64,000 nucleotides of DNA from Hallella multisaccharivorax DSM 17128 (GTDB taxonomy: Bacteria; Bacteroidota; Bacteroidia; Bacteroidales; Bacteroidaceae), in the NCBI RefSeq assembly GCF_000218235.1, contig NZ_GL945017.1, forward strand, positions 1,365,598-1,429,597, read 5' to 3'. A model generated the notes under the pieces. It was not told where the DNA came from and made no database searches. It saw only the letters and a list, made by a program, of their open reading frames with translations. Shown piece by piece: positions 17,514 to 25,785 of this stretch. Made by a program: the position numbers and the translations under genes. The number at the start of each line of letters is the position of its first letter. Within the stretch, counting starts at the first letter, position 1.

Positions 17514-18947
17514 ATGAGAAAAACCATCCATCTTTTGTTGTCGTCTCTTGTCGTCGCCTTGTTGTATGGCTGTGCCGACGACAGTGTTTTTACGGCTTCT
17601 AAGACAGACCAACTCTCTTTTTCCACCGATACACTGAAGCTTGACACGGTGTTTAGTAATGTCCCGTCGTCGGCGAGGTCTATGTGGATCTATAACAAGT
17701 CGGGCAATGGACTTCTTTGTGATGTCAGGCAGGAGAATGGAGGCACATCTGGATTCAGGGTGAATGTCGATGGCATCTACCTCGGTGAGGCAAATCAATG
17801 GCAGGTATCCCAACTGGAATTGAGGAATAAGGATAGCTTGAGAATCTATGTAGAGGTAACCTTGCCAACAGCTTCGCAATCTGCTCCTCAACAGAAAGAG
17901 GATTTTCTCACCTTTACTTTGCAGAATGGAACGGAGCAGAAGATATGTCTTAACGCGTGGGCATGGAATGCCGAACTGCTGCATGGTCTCACAGTTACTA
18001 AAGACACTACGATCAGCAGTGCTACGCCCATTGTCATCTATGATGGATTGAAAGTGGATAGCGGCGCAGTGCTCTCAATAGCAGCAGGCACCACGCTCTA
18101 TTTCCATAACAATGCCGGTGTTTCTGTTTATGGTCGGTTGCTCTGTCAGGGAGTCGCGGGAAATAATGTCGTCATGCGGGGGGATCGCATTGACCGTATG
18201 CTTGGTGACCTGCCTTACGACCGTACCCCTGGACAATGGCAGGGCATCCGATTCTTCCCTTCATCGTTTGGCAATCGACTGTTGCATGCTGACATTCACG
18301 GCACCTTCAATGGTGTGGTGGCTGATTCTTCTGATCTTGACAAAGAGAAGATTCTCATCAGCCATTCGACCATCCATAATTGTCAGGGAGTAGGGCTGAA
18401 GGTGTCTCACGCAGATGCATCAATTATTAACTCTCAGATAACGAATACGCTGGGTGATTGTGTCAGTATTGATGGTGGCATTGTAGATATCAACAGTTCT
18501 ACCATTGCACAATTTTATCCCTTTGACAGCGGACGGGGAGTTGCCTTCTATGCCGATGTCAGCAAAGATCTGAGAAGACTTCACGTCAACAATTCTCTCA
18601 TCACGGGTTATGCGGATCGAGTTGTTGACTTGACTATCAGCGATTCACTTGCTGACTGGCGGTTCAGTCACAGTATATTGCGGATGCAGGAGCCGGTATT
18701 GGCCGATAGTACAAGATTCGTGGATGTTGTGTTTGAAAACCTTAAGGATACGACCACGATGGGGAAGAGCCAGTTTAAACTGATAAATATAGACAAACTG
18801 ATATATGACTTTCATCTGAAAGAGACATCGGCGGCTGTCGACAAGGCAGACGCTTCCACCTCTCCAGTCGATGACCATGACGGGAACGTAAGAGATGATA
18901 AGCCGGATATTGGTGCATACGAAACCGATAAACACAAGGCCAAATGA
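17514..18947 (+). CDS. Lipoprotein with right-handed beta-helix (choice-of-anchor Q-like)
   Basis: 477 residues. The signal sequence ends LYGC, giving lipid attachment at Cys 20. Roughly residues 170-430 contain the regular short repeats of a parallel beta-helix (for example VIYDGLKVDSGAVLSIAAGT, then repeated N-x-S and DxSTI-type turns). The end, DHDGNVRDDKPDIGAYE, is the C-terminal signature of Bacteroidetes beta-helix proteins with a choice-of-anchor Q domain. No catalytic residues of polysaccharide lyases are evident. The stop overlaps the start of cdd by 4 bases. Role unknown; likely surface-exposed or periplasmic. Confidence 0.78.
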   Translation: MRKTIHLLLSSLVVALLYGCADDSVFTASKTDQLSFSTDTLKLDTVFSNVPSSARSMWIYNKSGNGLLCDVRQENGGTSGFRVNVDGIYLGEANQWQVSQLELRNKDSLRIYVEVTLPTASQSAPQQKEDFLTFTLQNGTEQKICLNAWAWNAELLHGLTVTKDTTISSATPIVIYDGLKVDSGAVLSIAAGTTLYFHNNAGVSVYGRLLCQGVAGNNVVMRGDRIDRMLGDLPYDRTPGQWQGIRFFPSSFGNRLLHADIHGTFNGVVADSSDLDKEKILISHSTIHNCQGVGLKVSHADASIINSQITNTLGDCVSIDGGIVDINSSTIAQFYPFDSGRGVAFYADVSKDLRRLHVNNSLITGYADRVVDLTISDSLADWRFSHSILRMQEPVLADSTRFVDVVFENLKDTTTMGKSQFKLINIDKLIYDFHLKETSAAVDKADASTSPVDDHDGNVRDDKPDIGAYETDKHKAK

Positions 18948-19432
18948 ACAGATTACATTTTGAGAGCAGCTATGACTCTTGCTCGTTTGATGAGCTTACA
19001 GACAATGAAAAGCTTCTTGTAGAAAAAGCGCGCGTGGCTACCCGAAACTCTTATGCGCCTTATAGCAATTTCCATGTGGGGGCAGCGGTCTTATTGAAGA
19101 ACGGACAGGTGGTTGTCGGTGCCAATCAGGAGAATGCCGCCTTTCCTTCAGGGCTTTGCGCTGAACGCACGGCAGTGTTTGCGGCTCAGGCCAATTACCC
19201 TGATCAGCCTATCGTGATGCTCGCCATTGCAGCAAGCGATGCCAAGGGACTGCGTGAGATGCCTGTTTCGCCGTGTGGCTCCTGCCGCCAGGTCATTCTG
19301 CAGATAGAGTCTCGATACCACCAACCGGTTGAAATCCTGCTTTCGGGGACCAGTCGTATTTATCGTTTTGAATCGATCAGAGACTTACTGCCCCTGTCGT
19401 TCGTAGACGAAGATTTGCAAGTTGAGCCGTAA
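18944..19432 (+). CDS. cdd: Cytidine deaminase
   Basis: 162 residues with the zinc-dependent deaminase motif CAERTAVFAA (Cys, catalytic Glu) and PCGSCRQV (two zinc Cys), plus YSNFHVGAAVLL for substrate binding. The short homotetrameric type uses three cysteines, as here. It converts cytidine and deoxycytidine to uridine forms for pyrimidine salvage. The length is somewhat above the usual 130 because of N-terminal 20 and C-terminal residues. Its stop codon TAA lies inside the first unit of a tandem palindromic repeat array. Confidence 0.93.
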   Translation: MNRLHFESSYDSCSFDELTDNEKLLVEKARVATRNSYAPYSNFHVGAAVLLKNGQVVVGANQENAAFPSGLCAERTAVFAAQANYPDQPIVMLAIAASDAKGLREMPVSPCGSCRQVILQIESRYHQPVEILLSGTSRIYRFESIRDLLPLSFVDEDLQVEP

Positions 19433-19535
19433 TCGCATTGCCTTTACACTGTAATCGCATTGCCTTTACACTGTAATCGCATTGCCTTTACACTGTAATC
19501 GCGTTACCCTTACACCGTAGACACACCGTGCCTGT
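19429..19535 (+). repeat. Tandem array, 22-bp period, unit GTAATCGCATTGCCTTTAC
   Basis: Four units start at 19429, 19451, 19473 and 19495 with spacer ACT or ACC, and a decayed fifth at 19517. The first three are identical and the fourth has three changes. Each 19-base unit is an imperfect palindrome, GTAAnnGCAWTGCnnTTAC. The first unit holds the stop codon of cdd. The array sits between convergent genes (cdd and the AraC-type regulator). Its sequence matches the array at 41850-41978 on the other strand. Confidence 0.9.
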
Positions 19536-19563
19536 ACCGTAAAGGTATTGCGGCTATCATAAA

Positions 19564-20130
19564 TCAGATTTCATCGAGTTTCTTTCTTTTGTCGCCCTGA
19601 AGCTTCTTAAACTGACTGGTGGTCATCCCAGTGACAGCCTTGAACTGGCTTGAAAGATAAGCTACACTTGAATAATTCAGTTTCAGCGCGATCTGTGACA
19701 GAGTGAGCTCTCTGTAGGTCAGCAATTCCTTGACCCGCTCTATTCTTATCTCCATGTAGTATCTTTCAATCGTTTTGGAAGCGTATTCGGAAAAAAGCTT
19801 GGATAGAGAGGAATAGTCTTGCCTTAACTTGTCGGAAATGAAATCGGAGATATTGACGGTGGAATAATTGTCATTGTAGTGTACAAGCTCAATGATTGCC
19901 TTTTTTATCAGCTCTATCGTGCGCTTGTTTTGGTCGTCAAGCAATTCAAACCCTATAGCTTGCAGGCCTTTCTTGAGCTGTTCCCGTTGCTCATCGCTCA
20001 ATGAGCCGTTGATATCTGCACTGCCAAGCCTGACATCGACCGGATCCAATCCCAGCTTTCTGAGTGTCTTGTCCACAGCCATGATACACCGGTCGCAGAC
20101 CATGTTTTTCACATAGATGGTTGAGATCAT
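19564..20130 (-). CDS. AraC-type regulator with N-terminal HMA-like domain
   Basis: 188 residues. The first 65 residues resemble a heavy-metal-associated/copper-chaperone domain with ferredoxin-like pattern and a CxxC pair in YVKNMVCDRCIMAVDKTL (residues 11 and 14). The C-terminal 100 residues are an AraC-type double helix-turn-helix: IRIERVKELLTYRELTLSQI, ALKLNYSSVAYLSSQFKAVTG. It lacks the cupin-like sensor of classical AraC. The metal-binding role is inferred from the CxxC motif. Together with the FHA-domain and HU/SPOR genes it forms a leftward run with gaps of 3 and 31 bases. Confidence 0.82.
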   Translation of the reverse strand: MISTIYVKNMVCDRCIMAVDKTLRKLGLDPVDVRLGSADINGSLSDEQREQLKKGLQAIGFELLDDQNKRTIELIKKAIIELVHYNDNYSTVNISDFISDKLRQDYSSLSKLFSEYASKTIERYYMEIRIERVKELLTYRELTLSQIALKLNYSSVAYLSSQFKAVTGMTTSQFKKLQGDKRKKLDEI

Positions 20131-20133
20131 ATA

Positions 20134-20670
20134 TTAATCTTCTTTCTGCTCTGTATTCAAAATGATGGTGGTAACACCGATATTGAAAATGGCACCATTG
20201 TCCAAGGTCCGTCTTTCCTTCGGGGCGATGCGCTCACCGTTGAGAAAAGTACCATGATTGGAAGGCCCGTCACGCAACACGTATATCAGTTTTCCCCGTT
20301 TGTTGCGAGATACATTAATGATACAGTGAAGCATGTCCATGGTGAGGTCACCGGTCTCTATGGGTATGCTGATGTTGTTGCCTTTCATGTATCGCCCTAT
20401 AGTGTTGTCTCCCATTTTAAGTGGAAGGATCTGTTTGTAGCAGTAATCATTTTCGATAACCGTGATACTTCCGCAACCTGTACCATTGGCTTTGGCTGTT
20501 TCTTCAGGGTTCTCATCATCTTGCCGCGGGCGCACTTTTGATGAGCCCAGGCGTATGCCGAATTGCTTACCACAATAGGGACAAGTAAAAATGAGTGTTG
20601 ACGTACTGTTGTATTTCGTTTCATCAAATGTGATGAATTCATCACACTTGGGGCATCGCACGCGTTTCAT
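20134..20670 (-). CDS. Zinc-ribbon FHA-domain protein
   Basis: 178 residues from the ATG at 20670 (the ATG two codons upstream is the longer option). An N-terminal zinc ribbon has RCPKCDEF and CPYCGKQF around residues 4-37. The C-terminal 110 residues form an FHA domain, with the GRYM, SRNKRGKLI, SNHGTFLNGERI elements (Gly-Arg, Ser, Asn-His-Gly and Asn). FHA domains bind phosphothreonine peptides. No Ser/Thr kinase gene lies in this window, so the partner is unknown. It is followed after 3 bases by the HMA-AraC gene, which suggests a joint function. Confidence 0.8.
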   Translation of the reverse strand: MKRVRCPKCDEFITFDETKYNSTSTLIFTCPYCGKQFGIRLGSSKVRPRQDDENPEETAKANGTGCGSITVIENDYCYKQILPLKMGDNTIGRYMKGNNISIPIETGDLTMDMLHCIINVSRNKRGKLIYVLRDGPSNHGTFLNGERIAPKERRTLDNGAIFNIGVTTIILNTEQKED

Positions 20671-20701
20671 TATCAACTAATTATATGGAAATGAGCAAGG
20701 C

Positions 20702-21742
20702 TCAACTATTTAATTCAATCACCCATGCACCCGCAAACTCCTCTTTATCATTGAGCTTATTGAGGGCTTTTATTGCCGCTTCACGTGAAATGTAGTGTCC
20801 CATCAGTACTTTCAAATGAGCTCCACGATGTATAAAGACATCCTTAAAGCCACGCTTGGAAAGATTTGATTGATAAGATGTTGCATTGAGTCGTGTCACA
20901 TGGCTTGCTACGACGATTGAAAATCTGCCTTTGCTTGAGGAAGAAGTGCTATGCTGTTTGACCTGTAGGCTGTCCTCTTCCGTCTGACGAGCAGCTATCT
21001 TGCTTTTCTCTGATTTACTCTCTATGGCTTCTTTGACAGCGGCATGCCCTTCTGTCATTTCTTGGGGCATTACTTTATCAAGCAACTGGTAGTCGATGTG
21101 ATTTTCCGCTAATTGTGCATTGTTGACGAGAGGCGAGGGAATGAGAATAAAAAGCATGGCAGCAATGCATGCCACGGCTATATTTCTCCACAGAGCGACA
21201 AGGCGTGCACTATGTTGTATGTTGTCTTCGTTTTTCTCTTCTTCCTTGTCAAGATCTGAAGGCAATGCTTTCCCAGGTAGGGAGAATCCTGCTTTGGATT
21301 CCGTTGACATGGTCTTTATTTTCTCAAGCGTCTTGATCTTGAAACTTCCGAGTCCGTAAAGCTGTGGTGTAAGCAGTCCGGCTTCGCATGGTGCGAACTC
21401 ATAGTTTCCGTCAGCGTTTAAGCTGACGATGCCAATGCCATTGAATTCAAAAGAACCGTTTTTGGAAATGAGTTGCTTAAGCTCGTCGGTATCATGTTCG
21501 AGCAGCTTTACGGCTTCTGGATAGCTGATATCATAGGCTTCCACATATGACTGGGCCAGAAGAGAGTCGTTAAACGTAACTTTGGGATTGAAACCAATGC
21601 TCCGTATAGGCGGAAGAATGCTTCCGTCCGACGAATCTTTCCGCGCATCGACATCATAAGCCATGAACCCGCCAAAGCCGGGTACAATGACACAATCGTT
21701 GCTCAAAAGCAATATTTCAATATGTCTGCTAATCTCATTCAC
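20702..21742 (-). CDS. HU-CCDC81 and SPOR domain protein
   Basis: 346 residues from the GTG at 21742; the ATG at 21778 would add 12 residues, but family members begin close to NEISRHIEILLLSNDCVIVP. The N-terminal 150 residues are the HU-related CCDC81 pair, then a single membrane segment near residue 195 (AVACIAAMLFILIPSP), a Ser/Lys-rich periplasmic linker, and a C-terminal SPOR domain (RFSIVVASHVTRLNATSYQS and the final GAWVIEL). SPOR binds denuded peptidoglycan at division sites; the HU-like part could bind DNA, so it might link chromosome and septum. It heads the minus-strand run with FHA and HMA-AraC. Confidence 0.8.
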   Translation of the reverse strand: MNEISRHIEILLLSNDCVIVPGFGGFMAYDVDARKDSSDGSILPPIRSIGFNPKVTFNDSLLAQSYVEAYDISYPEAVKLLEHDTDELKQLISKNGSFEFNGIGIVSLNADGNYEFAPCEAGLLTPQLYGLGSFKIKTLEKIKTMSTESKAGFSLPGKALPSDLDKEEEKNEDNIQHSARLVALWRNIAVACIAAMLFILIPSPLVNNAQLAENHIDYQLLDKVMPQEMTEGHAAVKEAIESKSEKSKIAARQTEEDSLQVKQHSTSSSSKGRFSIVVASHVTRLNATSYQSNLSKRGFKDVFIHRGAHLKVLMGHYISREAAIKALNKLNDKEEFAGAWVIELNS

Positions 21743-21824
21743 TGTTGCAAAATTAGGGAAAAGAGGCATAACATCCAAAAAAAAGATGCCATTTTTATTA
21801 AAAAAAAAATAATATCGTCAAGAG

Positions 21825-21855
21825 TTGTTAGTTAGGAAATAGTTTGTTATCTTTG
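21825..21855 (+). promoter_or_regulatory. Promoter of rfbC
   Basis: TTG (21825-21827), 20 bases, then TATCTTTG (21848-21855), 37 bases before the rfbC start. Confidence 0.6.
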
Positions 21856-21892
21856 TACCAATTCTAAAAGACTGAGAGTATTTTTATAATAG

Positions 21893-22444
21893 ATGATTTA
21901 CGAGGAGACTGAAATAGAGGGAGTTTGGACTGTCAGTCCAAAGGTCTTTGACGATGCGCGGGGTTACTTCTTTGAAGTGTGGAAACAAGCCGACTTTGAC
22001 GCCCATATAGGCTATCATGTGGAGTTTATCCAGGACAATGAATCAAAGTCATCCTATGGCGTACTCAGAGGACTTCATTATCAGAAAGGCGAGTTTTCTC
22101 AAGCCAAGCTTGTCCGTGTGATAAAAGGTCGTGTGCTGGATGTGGCTGTGGATTTAAGAAAGTCATCACCGACATTCGGTAAGTATGTGATGGTTGAGCT
22201 GTCTGAAGAGAACAAGCGGCAGCTGTTTATTCCCCGAGGGTTTGCCCATGGCTTCCTTGTCTTGAGTTCAGAGGCTATTTTCACGTATAAGGTTGACAAT
22301 GTGTATGCTCCTCAGTATGAGGCAAGCATCAGGTGGAACGACGAGACGGTGGGAATTGATTGGCCCATAGCCCCTAAGGATGTCGTTACCAGTGAGAAGG
22401 ACCTGAGGGGCAAAAGCTTTTCCGATGCTGATATCTTTGAATAA
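21893..22444 (+). CDS. rfbC: dTDP-4-dehydrorhamnose 3,5-epimerase
   Basis: 183 residues, the usual RmlC length. Typical segments are PKVFDDARGYFFEVWKQADF (residues 17-36), QDNESKSSYGVLRGLHYQ with the catalytic His in GLHYQ, and RGFAHGFLVLSSEA. It epimerises dTDP-4-keto-6-deoxyglucose to dTDP-4-keto-L-rhamnose for surface polysaccharide. The other rml genes (rfbA, rfbB, rfbD) are not in this window, so in this genome the pathway is split. The lipoprotein gene follows 19 bases later. Confidence 0.95.
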   Translation: MIYEETEIEGVWTVSPKVFDDARGYFFEVWKQADFDAHIGYHVEFIQDNESKSSYGVLRGLHYQKGEFSQAKLVRVIKGRVLDVAVDLRKSSPTFGKYVMVELSEENKRQLFIPRGFAHGFLVLSSEAIFTYKVDNVYAPQYEASIRWNDETVGIDWPIAPKDVVTSEKDLRGKSFSDADIFE

Positions 22445-22463
22445 ACGCGGTAGATAAGAAGCT

Positions 22464-23264
22464 ATGAGATATTCCGGATTGATACTGATATCAATGCTTT
22501 GTGTGCTGGGGATGGCGTCCTGTCGAAAGGGTGGTGGAAAGCCAGAGACGGTAGAAGAAGATTTTGCCGCCAAGAAAATGCTTCAAGGCATTTGGGTGGA
22601 TGAGGATGAACAAGATGTGGCATTCAAAGCCCAGGGCGATACGATCTTTTATCCAGATTCCACTTCTCAGCCGGTTTATTTCCAAATTATAAATGACACC
22701 TTGGTTATGCATGGTGCCAACTTGGCAAAATATCCTATTGTCAAACAGACACGTCATCTCTTTATTTTTAAGAACCAGAATGGTGATGAGGTAAGGTGCG
22801 TCTTGAGTGATGATCCCGATGATGCCTCTTCCTTCTCGGCGAAGCGCCCGTTGCCAATCAATCAAAACCAACTCATCAAACGGGATACCGTTGTTATAGA
22901 AAATGGTGAGCGCTATCACTGTTATGTTCAAGTGAACCCTACGACTTATAAAGTGATCAGTCCAACTTATAATGATGATGGGGTAGAGGTGGACAATATT
23001 TATTACGACAATATCATCAATTTAAATGTGTACCATAATGCTACAAAATTGTTTGGAGGCGATTTCAACAAACGGCAGTTCTCTAAATGGGTTCCACCTC
23101 AGTTTCTCAAAGAAAGCATTTTGAGTGACATGACATTTGACCGTTGTGATGAAAAAGGTATTCATTACACCGCCTCGTTGATCAAACCGGAAGATAGCAT
23201 GGGTAGTTATCAGGTTGATGTCATGGTTACATATAATGGACATTTGAAGATTTCCTTGAAGTAA
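22464..23264 (+). CDS. DUF4738-like lipoprotein
   Basis: 266 residues. The signal peptide ends MASC, giving a lipidated Cys at residue 19. The mature protein is soluble, rich in polar residues and beta-strand patterns, with no catalytic motif that I can see. From memory the sequence resembles the DUF4738 family of Bacteroidales lipoproteins (GIWVDEDEQDVAFKAQGDTI near the start, VDVMVTYNGHLKISLK at the end), but this cannot be confirmed here. It lies in a plus-strand run with rfbC, a small exported protein, an L,D-transpeptidase and a sigma factor, consistent with an envelope role. Confidence 0.6.
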   Translation: MRYSGLILISMLCVLGMASCRKGGGKPETVEEDFAAKKMLQGIWVDEDEQDVAFKAQGDTIFYPDSTSQPVYFQIINDTLVMHGANLAKYPIVKQTRHLFIFKNQNGDEVRCVLSDDPDDASSFSAKRPLPINQNQLIKRDTVVIENGERYHCYVQVNPTTYKVISPTYNDDGVEVDNIYYDNIINLNVYHNATKLFGGDFNKRQFSKWVPPQFLKESILSDMTFDRCDEKGIHYTASLIKPEDSMGSYQVDVMVTYNGHLKISLK

Positions 23265-23285
23265 GTCAATTAAAAATGAATGCTT

Positions 23286-23594
23286 ATGAAAAAACATTTA
23301 CTGATAATAATTCTGTTGGGATTGATTCTGATGCCTTGTGGAGTGAAGGCCGAGACAATGTTCAATCTCCAGTCGATAGAAAGCACGGCTTCTGTTGTCA
23401 ACGTCTATTTTTCTGGCTCAACACTTAAGGTAACGGGAGGCGCAGGTCTCACGCTGTCCGTATATAGCATCACAGGAGTAAGGGTGATGTGCCAAAAGAT
23501 TGACAGTGATGATAAAAGTTGGAATTTAAATCTCCTGCATGGTTGCTATATTATAAAAGTGGGTAATGTGGTCAGGAAAATCGCTGTGGCGTGA
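23286..23594 (+). CDS. Small exported protein resembling a T9SS C-terminal domain
   Basis: 102 residues from the ATG at 23286 (an ATG two codons earlier is less typical). A signal peptide (KKHLLIIILLGLILMPCGVKA) is followed by a single 75-residue beta domain: TLKVTGGAGLTLSVYSITGV, LLHGCYIIKVGNVVRKIAV. This is the pattern of type IX secretion sorting or DUF6383-like C-terminal domains, in which the domain normally follows a large cargo protein. Here no cargo exists. Its stop lies 29 bases inside the L,D-transpeptidase gene in another frame. Possible roles include a decoy or structural protein; unproven. Confidence 0.6.
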   Translation: MKKHLLIIILLGLILMPCGVKAETMFNLQSIESTASVVNVYFSGSTLKVTGGAGLTLSVYSITGVRVMCQKIDSDDKSWNLNLLHGCYIIKVGNVVRKIAVA

Positions 23595-25161
23595 CGGATT
23601 GTTGGCTACTACAGTAGGACTGATGGTGGCAGTCTGCTTGTCGTCCTGTCATGACAGGCTACATAATCCAAACAAAAAACTATCACTTTCTTATTATGAT
23701 TCATTGTCTGTCCCTTATTCTCGATTGTCTTATACCAAGATCAAGCGGGAAGTGCAGACAATGGTGGGCAATGACAGCGACAGTACTTTAAGCGACTTTT
23801 ATGCAAGGAAGTATTACGATGGGCACGGGGCTTTTGTATGGATTAGCCGTAGAGGGGTCAGTAATGAAGCAGACAGCCTGTTCGTCAGGCTGCAGGAAAT
23901 CAAGAGCATTGGATTCAACCCGAAGAAGTTCCGGATTCCGGAGATAGAACATGATTTAGAGCGGGTTCATAGGCTCTCTTTTGACAAGGAGAACCCTTCG
24001 AGTAAGGTCTATGCACGGTTGGAATATAATCTCACAAAGGCACTATTTCGCTTTGCTGCCGGTCAGCGGTTTGGATATACAAATCCTAACAATCTTCTCA
24101 ATCGGCTTGATCCGATTGAAGAAACAGCCGAGTCTGCCGGTTCCTTTCATCAACTTTATGCACTTGAGAGTCCGAGGCCGGAATCACGCTTTTTTCGTAA
24201 GGCTCTGTATCAGGTTCGTAATGAGAATCTTTCCGAATTTCTCAACGCTTGTGAGCCTCAATCGGTGCTTTATGAGAAGTTCAAGAAAACACTTAACAAT
24301 GATTCTGCCCGCGTTATCGGAAATCGATTATTGCTTGTGAATCTTGAACGGAGCCGGTGGCGCCTTCATGATTATCCTTGGCAACATGACAAATATGTGC
24401 TCGTTAATCTGCCCTCTCTCCATCTTACTGCAGTCGATAAGGATCGTGCCCTGTCCATGCGGATAGGATGTGGAGCCGTTAAAACAAAGACGCCACTGCT
24501 CTCCAGTTTTATTGCCAGAATGGATATTAATCCTCAATGGGTGATGCCCAAAAGCATCGTGAGGAAGGCCATCGTACCCCATCTTGGTAACGTAGGATGG
24601 TTTGCCTCGCGCCACTATTTTATTCGGGATCGTGCCACAGGGAAGAATGTGAGTCCGGCGAATGCGTCGGCTGACGAATTGTTGAGTGGCAGGTTGCTTG
24701 CTATCCAGGAAGGTGGAGAAGGCAATGCCCTTGGAAGAATCATTTTCCGTTTCAATAATGGTTTATCGATTTATCTCCATGACACTTCTTCAAAAGCGAT
24801 TTTTGGGCAAGATGACAGGGATGTCAGTCATGGCTGCGTTAGGGTTGAGAAGCCTTATGAGCTTGCCGTCTTTCTTTTAACGGAGGGTAACAGTAAGATT
24901 AAGAGTCGGATTTGGTATTCGATGAATGCTGATGTGTCGCCTTTGGGTAAGCAGAAAGGTGACTTGTCGCCACATCAGCGACAGGTCTCTGATACGCTAA
25001 AGCGTGGTATGCTCATCGGAAATATTAAAGTTGAGCCAGCGGTTCCGGTCTATCTTTGGTATTATACGCTTTATCCAGATCTTGATGGTGTTCTGCATTC
25101 GTATAAGGACATTTACAGCTATGATGCCATCATCTATAATTACTTGAAGAACTATTTATAG
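23566..25161 (+). CDS. L,D-transpeptidase (YkuD/YcbB type) lipoprotein
   Basis: 531 residues. The signal sequence ends CLSSC, so the protein is probably lipidated at Cys 28 after an unusual polar first segment. The YkuD domain lies near residues 290-450; its active-site motif is DVSHGCVRVEKPYEL with the catalytic Cys and an upstream His in YLHDTSSKAIFGQ. The N-terminal region (LQEIKSIGFNPKKFRI and LEYNLTKALFRFAAGQRFG) fits the scaffold domain of YcbB (LdtD). It makes 3-3 peptidoglycan cross-links. The start overlaps the preceding small gene by 29 bases, which suggests translational coupling. Confidence 0.88.
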   Translation: MWSGKSLWRDGLLATTVGLMVAVCLSSCHDRLHNPNKKLSLSYYDSLSVPYSRLSYTKIKREVQTMVGNDSDSTLSDFYARKYYDGHGAFVWISRRGVSNEADSLFVRLQEIKSIGFNPKKFRIPEIEHDLERVHRLSFDKENPSSKVYARLEYNLTKALFRFAAGQRFGYTNPNNLLNRLDPIEETAESAGSFHQLYALESPRPESRFFRKALYQVRNENLSEFLNACEPQSVLYEKFKKTLNNDSARVIGNRLLLVNLERSRWRLHDYPWQHDKYVLVNLPSLHLTAVDKDRALSMRIGCGAVKTKTPLLSSFIARMDINPQWVMPKSIVRKAIVPHLGNVGWFASRHYFIRDRATGKNVSPANASADELLSGRLLAIQEGGEGNALGRIIFRFNNGLSIYLHDTSSKAIFGQDDRDVSHGCVRVEKPYELAVFLLTEGNSKIKSRIWYSMNADVSPLGKQKGDLSPHQRQVSDTLKRGMLIGNIKVEPAVPVYLWYYTLYPDLDGVLHSYKDIYSYDAIIYNYLKNYL

Positions 25162-25179
25162 TATTTGGGCTCAGCGCAC

Positions 25180-25725
25180 GTGGAGAAAAATGAAGACAAG
25201 CGGTTAATAAGTCTGCTTTCAGATCCCAAAATGCGGGAGCGGGCATTCTCAAGTTTAGTAGGGGGCATAGTGGAATCTCTCTACTGGAAAATTCGGCATA
25301 TAGTCTTGTCTCATGAGGATGCTGACGATATCCTGCAGGAGACGCTGGTAAAGGCCTGGACCAATCTTGATAAATATGAGGGGAAAGCAAAGTTCTCAAC
25401 GTGGATATACCGTATAGCCGTCAATCAAGCCATTGATTTCCTGAGGCGTTCGAGAAGTACGGATCCCCTGGATTCTCCACAGGCCAGTCATGTTGCCCAC
25501 CAGCTTATGGCCGATGAGTATTTTGACGGCGACGAAGCACAAGCACGTCTTCAAGAGGCTATTGCCCGTCTGCCGGAAGTGCAGCGCGCTGTTTTCACAA
25601 TGAGATATTATGATGAGATGAAGTATTCAGAAATCAGTAAAATACTCGGCACATCAGAGGGTGCCTTAAAAGCGAGCTATCATCTTGCCATGAAAAAAAT
25701 CAGAAGTATGATTGAAGATTCTTGA
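25180..25725 (+). CDS. ECF-type RNA polymerase sigma factor
   Basis: 181 residues from GTG 25180 (an upstream TTG at 25165 is possible). Region 2 is IVLSHEDADDILQETLVKAW with the following AKFSTWIYRIAVNQAIDFLR (residues 45-90), and region 4 is AIARLPEVQRAVFTMRYYDE followed by MKYSEISKILGTSEGALKAS (around 130-175). These are hallmarks of sigma-70 ECF-like factors. It follows the L,D-transpeptidase gene by 18 bases. No anti-sigma gene is adjacent; a candidate single-pass protein of the kind sits 9 kb away at 35017. A stem-loop lies directly downstream, before the convergent prs. Confidence 0.88.
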   Translation: MEKNEDKRLISLLSDPKMRERAFSSLVGGIVESLYWKIRHIVLSHEDADDILQETLVKAWTNLDKYEGKAKFSTWIYRIAVNQAIDFLRRSRSTDPLDSPQASHVAHQLMADEYFDGDEAQARLQEAIARLPEVQRAVFTMRYYDEMKYSEISKILGTSEGALKASYHLAMKKIRSMIEDS

Positions 25726-25731
25726 AATGCG

Positions 25732-25763
25732 AGAAGCCATAGTTAAGGATAACTGTGGCTTCT
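25732..25763. terminator. Hairpin between convergent sigma-factor and prs genes
   Basis: A 14-base stem with one G-T pair (25732-25745 with 25750-25763) and a 4-base loop lies 6 bases after the sigma factor stop. There is no long T-tract on either side, so it may act as a bidirectional terminator or only as an RNA end-protecting stem. Confidence 0.5.
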
Positions 25764-25785
25764 TGACAAATAGTGGTGGAATATG

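Noticed and set aside
17256..17984. Minus-strand ORF of 242 codons
   Set aside because: Antisense to the HAD and beta-helix lipoprotein genes, both with good motifs.
19429..19535. CRISPR interpretation of the 22-bp repeat arrays
   Set aside because: Spacers are 3 to 5 bases and identical, not unique 30-base spacers; no cas genes in the window.
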